DNA of 64,000 nucleotides from Isoetes taiwanensis (taxonomy: Eukaryota > Streptophyta > Lycopodiopsida > Isoetales > Isoetaceae), in contig JAJEKV010000139.1 in NCBI GenBank assembly GCA_021234155.1, positions 642,809 through 706,808 of the forward strand. The letters are read 5' to 3'. Both the position numbers and the translations under genes were made by a program. Within the stretch, counting starts at the first letter, position 1. The number at the start of each line of letters is the position of its first letter. Of this stretch, positions 60,400-64,000 are shown one piece after another. The notes beneath the pieces were generated by a model. That model was not told the DNA's origin and ran no database searches. It worked only from the letters and a program-made list of their open reading frames with translations.

Positions 60400-60582
60400 G
60401 AAAACGTTTCGAGGCAGGGGTTTTTTATCCTAGTAGTAATAGTTGTACTAGCCCATTGTATGGGTCCCATAACCTCTTGGTCATCATCATGGACGTTAAT
60501 AAATGAAATCTATTCTATTCTATTCTATTCTATTCATAGAAGTATAAAAAATCAAATCTATGCTATTCTATTCTATTCTATT
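60400..60582 (+). mobile_element. LINE 3' terminus with (TTCTA)n tail
   Basis: TATGGGTCCCATAACCTCTTGG..GGACGTTAATAAAT shares the GACGTTAATAAAT end of the PEX6-intron LINE. It is followed by (TTCTA)n at 60509-60536 and a second block at 60558-60582. Only the last ~100 bp of the element is present. Confidence 0.6.
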
Positions 60583-61017
60583 TAGAAAAGTATGCATCTA
60601 AATCTCCATTGTTCCCATGTTAAATGATTCTGAAGCAATAAAGGACCTATCATGATCCTTTAGGCAGCCTTCTTCAAAAGGAAAAGAAGAGGGACACTTT
60701 TTAAGATCTAGGTTCAGATTGAAAGGAAAAACTTGATGTATTCTCATTTATGTTTAATAGAGCCATGGGATGGATTCTTTAAATGGGTTCCTCTTTGAAT
60801 GAAAAAGGGGGAAACATCTTACACTTAAACTTGTTCGTATACTTCCTATTTTCTCCATCCTTTTCCATATTAAAAGAAATCTTGAACAATTTGTTTGATA
60901 CTCTTGATGCTCAAAATGGAGTCCAATATACAATTGGTATGTGATATGAATTTCCTTGGTCAAATATCGCAGAAAGCAGCAGGCCACAAACTCAAACTCA
61001 TTGTAGTCTTGGTCATT
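60583..61017. other. 3' flank of ALG9
   Basis: No coding region is seen. It should contain the ALG9 3' UTR on the minus strand. Confidence 0.4.
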
Positions 61018-63996
61018 TTAATTTATGTCACTATATGAATTTTTCCTCCTTAATAGCTTATACTTCCCAAATGTGTTTCTTCTTTGCCAAAGCCATGGAA
61101 TAAAAAAGGCCCGATATAAACGAGGGGACTTCTCATTATCCAAAAAGGGAACTTCCATAAGCATCTGCAATGTGACCAAAAAAGAACACAAGTAGGTAAT
61201 GCTGCATAAATATAAGAATAAAAAGGGCAAATTACCTCCCATGTACTTCCATTATTACTGCGATAACCTCTCTCTGCTCTTTCCAGTTCAAGCTCTATCA
61301 GATAGTTGCAATTATCCTCATTTGTTATCTGCAATAAGGTGGTAAGAAACACACCAAGAAACAATTTTAAAGAATGAAATTGGGAAAGGTGGTCATACAA
61401 ACTGCTCCGGAGATGCTCGGTTTTTTGCATTAAAATAAAGAGGAGCAGCTTTGGTGCCACCTAAACTGTGATTGAAAGAGAAAGGCAAGAGCCCTCGAAA
61501 CCCATCATCAACCCATTTGACTTCATAGCTAAGCGATGGTAGAAAAAAGGAAGATGGAAAACGATGCCATTCGCTGCCAACACAAACTGCAAAGTAAACA
61601 ATTACTGTTACACAGAGCATATTTGACCTTAACTGCATAAAGCCTGTGATATATATTGGTCAGTAACCTACATGCTATGCAGTTAAACACGCATGTTTAT
61701 GCTGAAGTACAATTGTATTGGACCTGTTGATATTTGATCATTCTCTTGAGGAAGACGCGAATAAATTTTCATGGGTGCAGAATATCCTTCTTGTAAACTG
61801 ATTATTCTACTATATGAAAGGACAAGCACGACTGCCAAAGTTACAGGCCGAAAGACTTTAAAGACCTGGTAAAGTATGGACAAGAGTCAGCAAAGAGCTT
61901 ATCTGCACATAAACACTTCCAAGTGTAGCTTTATCCTCATTTCATGTTCTTAACCTGATAAAACAGATCGTGCATTTCCAATGATATTGGAATCATGTCA
62001 GGAAGTCTTTCTATGGCAGCCGCAGCTGCTAAGCATATCAAAGGATAAATGGGATATAGGAACCTGAAAACACATGCATAGTATTACATACAAATATCAA
62101 CTTTTGCAATGCTCCAACTATCAATCTAGACCATAAAAACTATCTTGACACATGAAAAACTTTATCAGAAAAACTAGTTTCAAAGGCAAACAACTAAAAG
62201 AGATTTTCTGCTTTGAAACTATAATCATGTCCCATGACATGGCATTTGCTATCTTTTGACAGATTGCATAAACAACAATGCTCGCAAGAGCAAGATTGCA
62301 CTTACCTTTCCTCCTTGTGAGATTGTAGCGACATAAATCCCAGCCATACATATAATGGCAACGTAGAGATCAATAAGTGCCTGTCACTGCTTTTCCAGGT
62401 AATCACTGTTATAATTGGAAGCAGAAGGGCAAGCACCAAGGCAATATTAAAATTATTTAGCCCATTGTGAAGATAGTACAGGGGACCTTCCACACCATAA
62501 AGGCTACTGTCCCCTCCACCAGCCACATTATAGACCACAAGGTTCAAGATAGAGAAAGTCCACTGCCCATAAAAATAATGATCTGCTAGCAATGTCAAAA
62601 CCTGCAAGAATGAGAGGATAAAGAGTTTGTTACGAATTGACACATGAGAAGTTGGAGCTCAGATATGTGCAATGCATGCAGACTAAAGCCGCTGCTTATT
62701 TGGTGCAATACCAAATAAGAGCCTAGTGAAGTTAAACCTAGGAGTTGGCGATCTAGTAAAAGTAATAGACTGAGTCTCAGATATTGAGTACTTCAGTGAA
62801 ATTAGGGCATAATTTTTACATGTATCTCTCCTAGAAAATAAAGAACTGACATAAAAGAAGAGCAGTGGACACACATGCTTACCGATAAAGCCAATGAACT
62901 AATCATCCCAGAAAGTAGAACAGAGTAGAATCTTCCATTAATCAAGGAATATAAGATGAGGGGAAGAACAGCCAAGCCTGAAAATGGCCACCCCACAAGA
63001 ACTCCAACTGAAGCGACACTCACTGCTGTTTTAAATCTATCAGCAAGCAATGCTGCTGTTGCAAGGGATAGGCAATACATGGAAAACGTACTTGGCAAGA
63101 AACCTGAGACAATATGCCATGAACAGAATTAGTTTGGAGAGCTCACATTAATGCGGCCCCTATTTCAACAAGGAACTAACAGCGTGAGAAGAAGCCTACT
63201 AGTGCTGGCGTTGTAACAGCCACATGTGAAACATAACATCACCAACGTGTAAACTGCCACCCTTTTCCCAAATCGAAGAGATACTGCTGCAACAAGAGCT
63301 GCCTCAGTGGCTGCAGATACAGCTCCCAATGCTAACCTCAACGTGTAAAAGACATGGATCTGAATCAACACCATAGGTGTAATCAGTAACAGAGAGCAAT
63401 TCCAATTTCCAAAATTAATAGGAATTTAACCTTCCCAGCTTCATTTCCAAAAACCCAAGAAGCTGGTCCTGCTACCAATCCATGTATCAGAAGATATAAG
63501 TACGATCTAAGGGAAAACTGGGAGCTGCAAAAATGTACAAGGCTTCTCGATGTTAAAAAAAAGAAGCAGATAATTTTTTTTACTGACAAATGGTTTTCCT
63601 GCATTAAAATGCATCAATCACAATGACAATAACTCTCTGCACATACAATATCTCTTTCAACAATGCTCTTCCAAAAAAAAGTACAGCAAGTAAAGTTCAT
63701 TCCCAGAAGTACCTGTATTCCCAAGTCTGGAAACCAGAACGATACAAGATATAATGCAGTGGCTCCCAGTAATTAAAAACCTCGTCACAGTCATGGATGA
63801 GGTTTGATCTGGCACTGGAATAACGAGCCAGGAGTAGGAAGAGAAAAGCTGCTCCAAAACTGATAGAGTTATTAGGACTCTTCGGCTTCTCCGGAGACAG
63901 ATGTCCTTTAATCCCAACATGATCATCTGGTTCGGGGGGCTTAGAGGAGCTCGCAGACTCTTCTTTTCGATGCCGGAGATTGGACGCAGAAGCCAT
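61018..63996 (-). CDS. ALG9: ALG9, dolichyl-P-Man alpha-1,2-mannosyltransferase (10 exons, intact)
   Basis: ALG9 is a GT22-family ER membrane enzyme that adds the seventh and ninth mannoses to the dolichol-linked N-glycan precursor. Exons: 63996-63713, 63524-63431, 63359-63200, 63103-62883, 62601-62306, 62063-61955, 61865-61724, 61586-61399, 61328-61236, 61164-61018. All junctions are GT..AG and in phase, giving 577 residues (Arabidopsis about 570). The conserved luminal loop IHDCDEVFNYWEPLHY (acidic residues at 69-72) follows the first membrane segment. HKEER (about 348-352), shared by GT22 enzymes, closes exon 5. The C-terminus has VGSEWHRFPSSFF, WVDDGFRGLLP and FFIPWLWQ. Many hydrophobic segments fit a polytopic protein. 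The start MASASNLRHRKEE matches the plant N-terminus. The promoter lies beyond the window edge. Confidence 0.95.
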
Positions 63997-64000
63997 TAAA

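Overview
The window is nuclear DNA of a land plant. Three long genes have plant-type architecture (many short exons, GT..AG introns) and encode proteins whose closest remembered relatives are plant ones: PEX6, an ABCB6/ABCB20-type ABC transporter and ALG9. The rest is retrotransposon debris, AT-rich spacer, GPI-anchored/secreted-protein fragments and decayed PPR and TBC genes. PPR debris, L1, Copia and several microsatellite-tailed LINE copies suggest a medium-to-large vascular plant genome. A seed-free vascular plant such as a fern or lycophyte would fit, but the sequence alone does not decide this.

Layout. 0-1.4 kb: the 3' end of a STIG1-type cysteine-rich secreted protein, then a small arabinogalactan-like GPI-anchored protein gene with a duplicated TATA region. 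3.0-12.8 kb: a nested insertion stack. A PPR gene remnant (minus strand) is split by an unclassified ~0.9-kb element ending in a 113-nt hairpin. That element is itself split by a 6.5-kb L1 retrotransposon, and a second, uninterrupted copy of the hairpin element lies just beyond. 14.2-14.5 kb: a small inverted-repeat (MITE-like) element. 15.2-25.7 kb: PEX6 on the minus strand, 16 exons, reading frame intact; intron 5 carries a Copia fragment abutting a LINE fragment. 25.7-34 kb: gene-poor spacer with short tandem repeats, a Helitron-like terminus, a transposon-domain remnant and a LINE 3' end with a long (TAA)n tail. 34.5-39.2 kb: a longer, broken LINE with endonuclease, reverse transcriptase and Cys/His tail. 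42.6-44.7 kb: an L1-ORF1-like sequence with its own poly(A), then a TBC (Rab-GAP) pseudogene. 47.0-54.7 kb: the ABCB gene, 11 exons, intact except for one in-frame TAG; intron 4 carries another LINE copy. 57.4-60.6 kb: tandem and duplicated repeats. 61.0-64.0 kb: ALG9 on the minus strand, 10 exons, intact.

The three housekeeping-type genes are not functionally linked. PEX6 recycles the peroxisomal import receptor, ALG9 builds the N-glycan precursor in the ER, and the ABCB protein would be a membrane exporter. The most notable points are the nonsense codon in an otherwise perfectly spliceable ABCB gene, whose first nucleotide-binding domain also lacks key residues, the undescribed hairpin-ended element, and a LINE group whose 3' ends seed different microsatellites.
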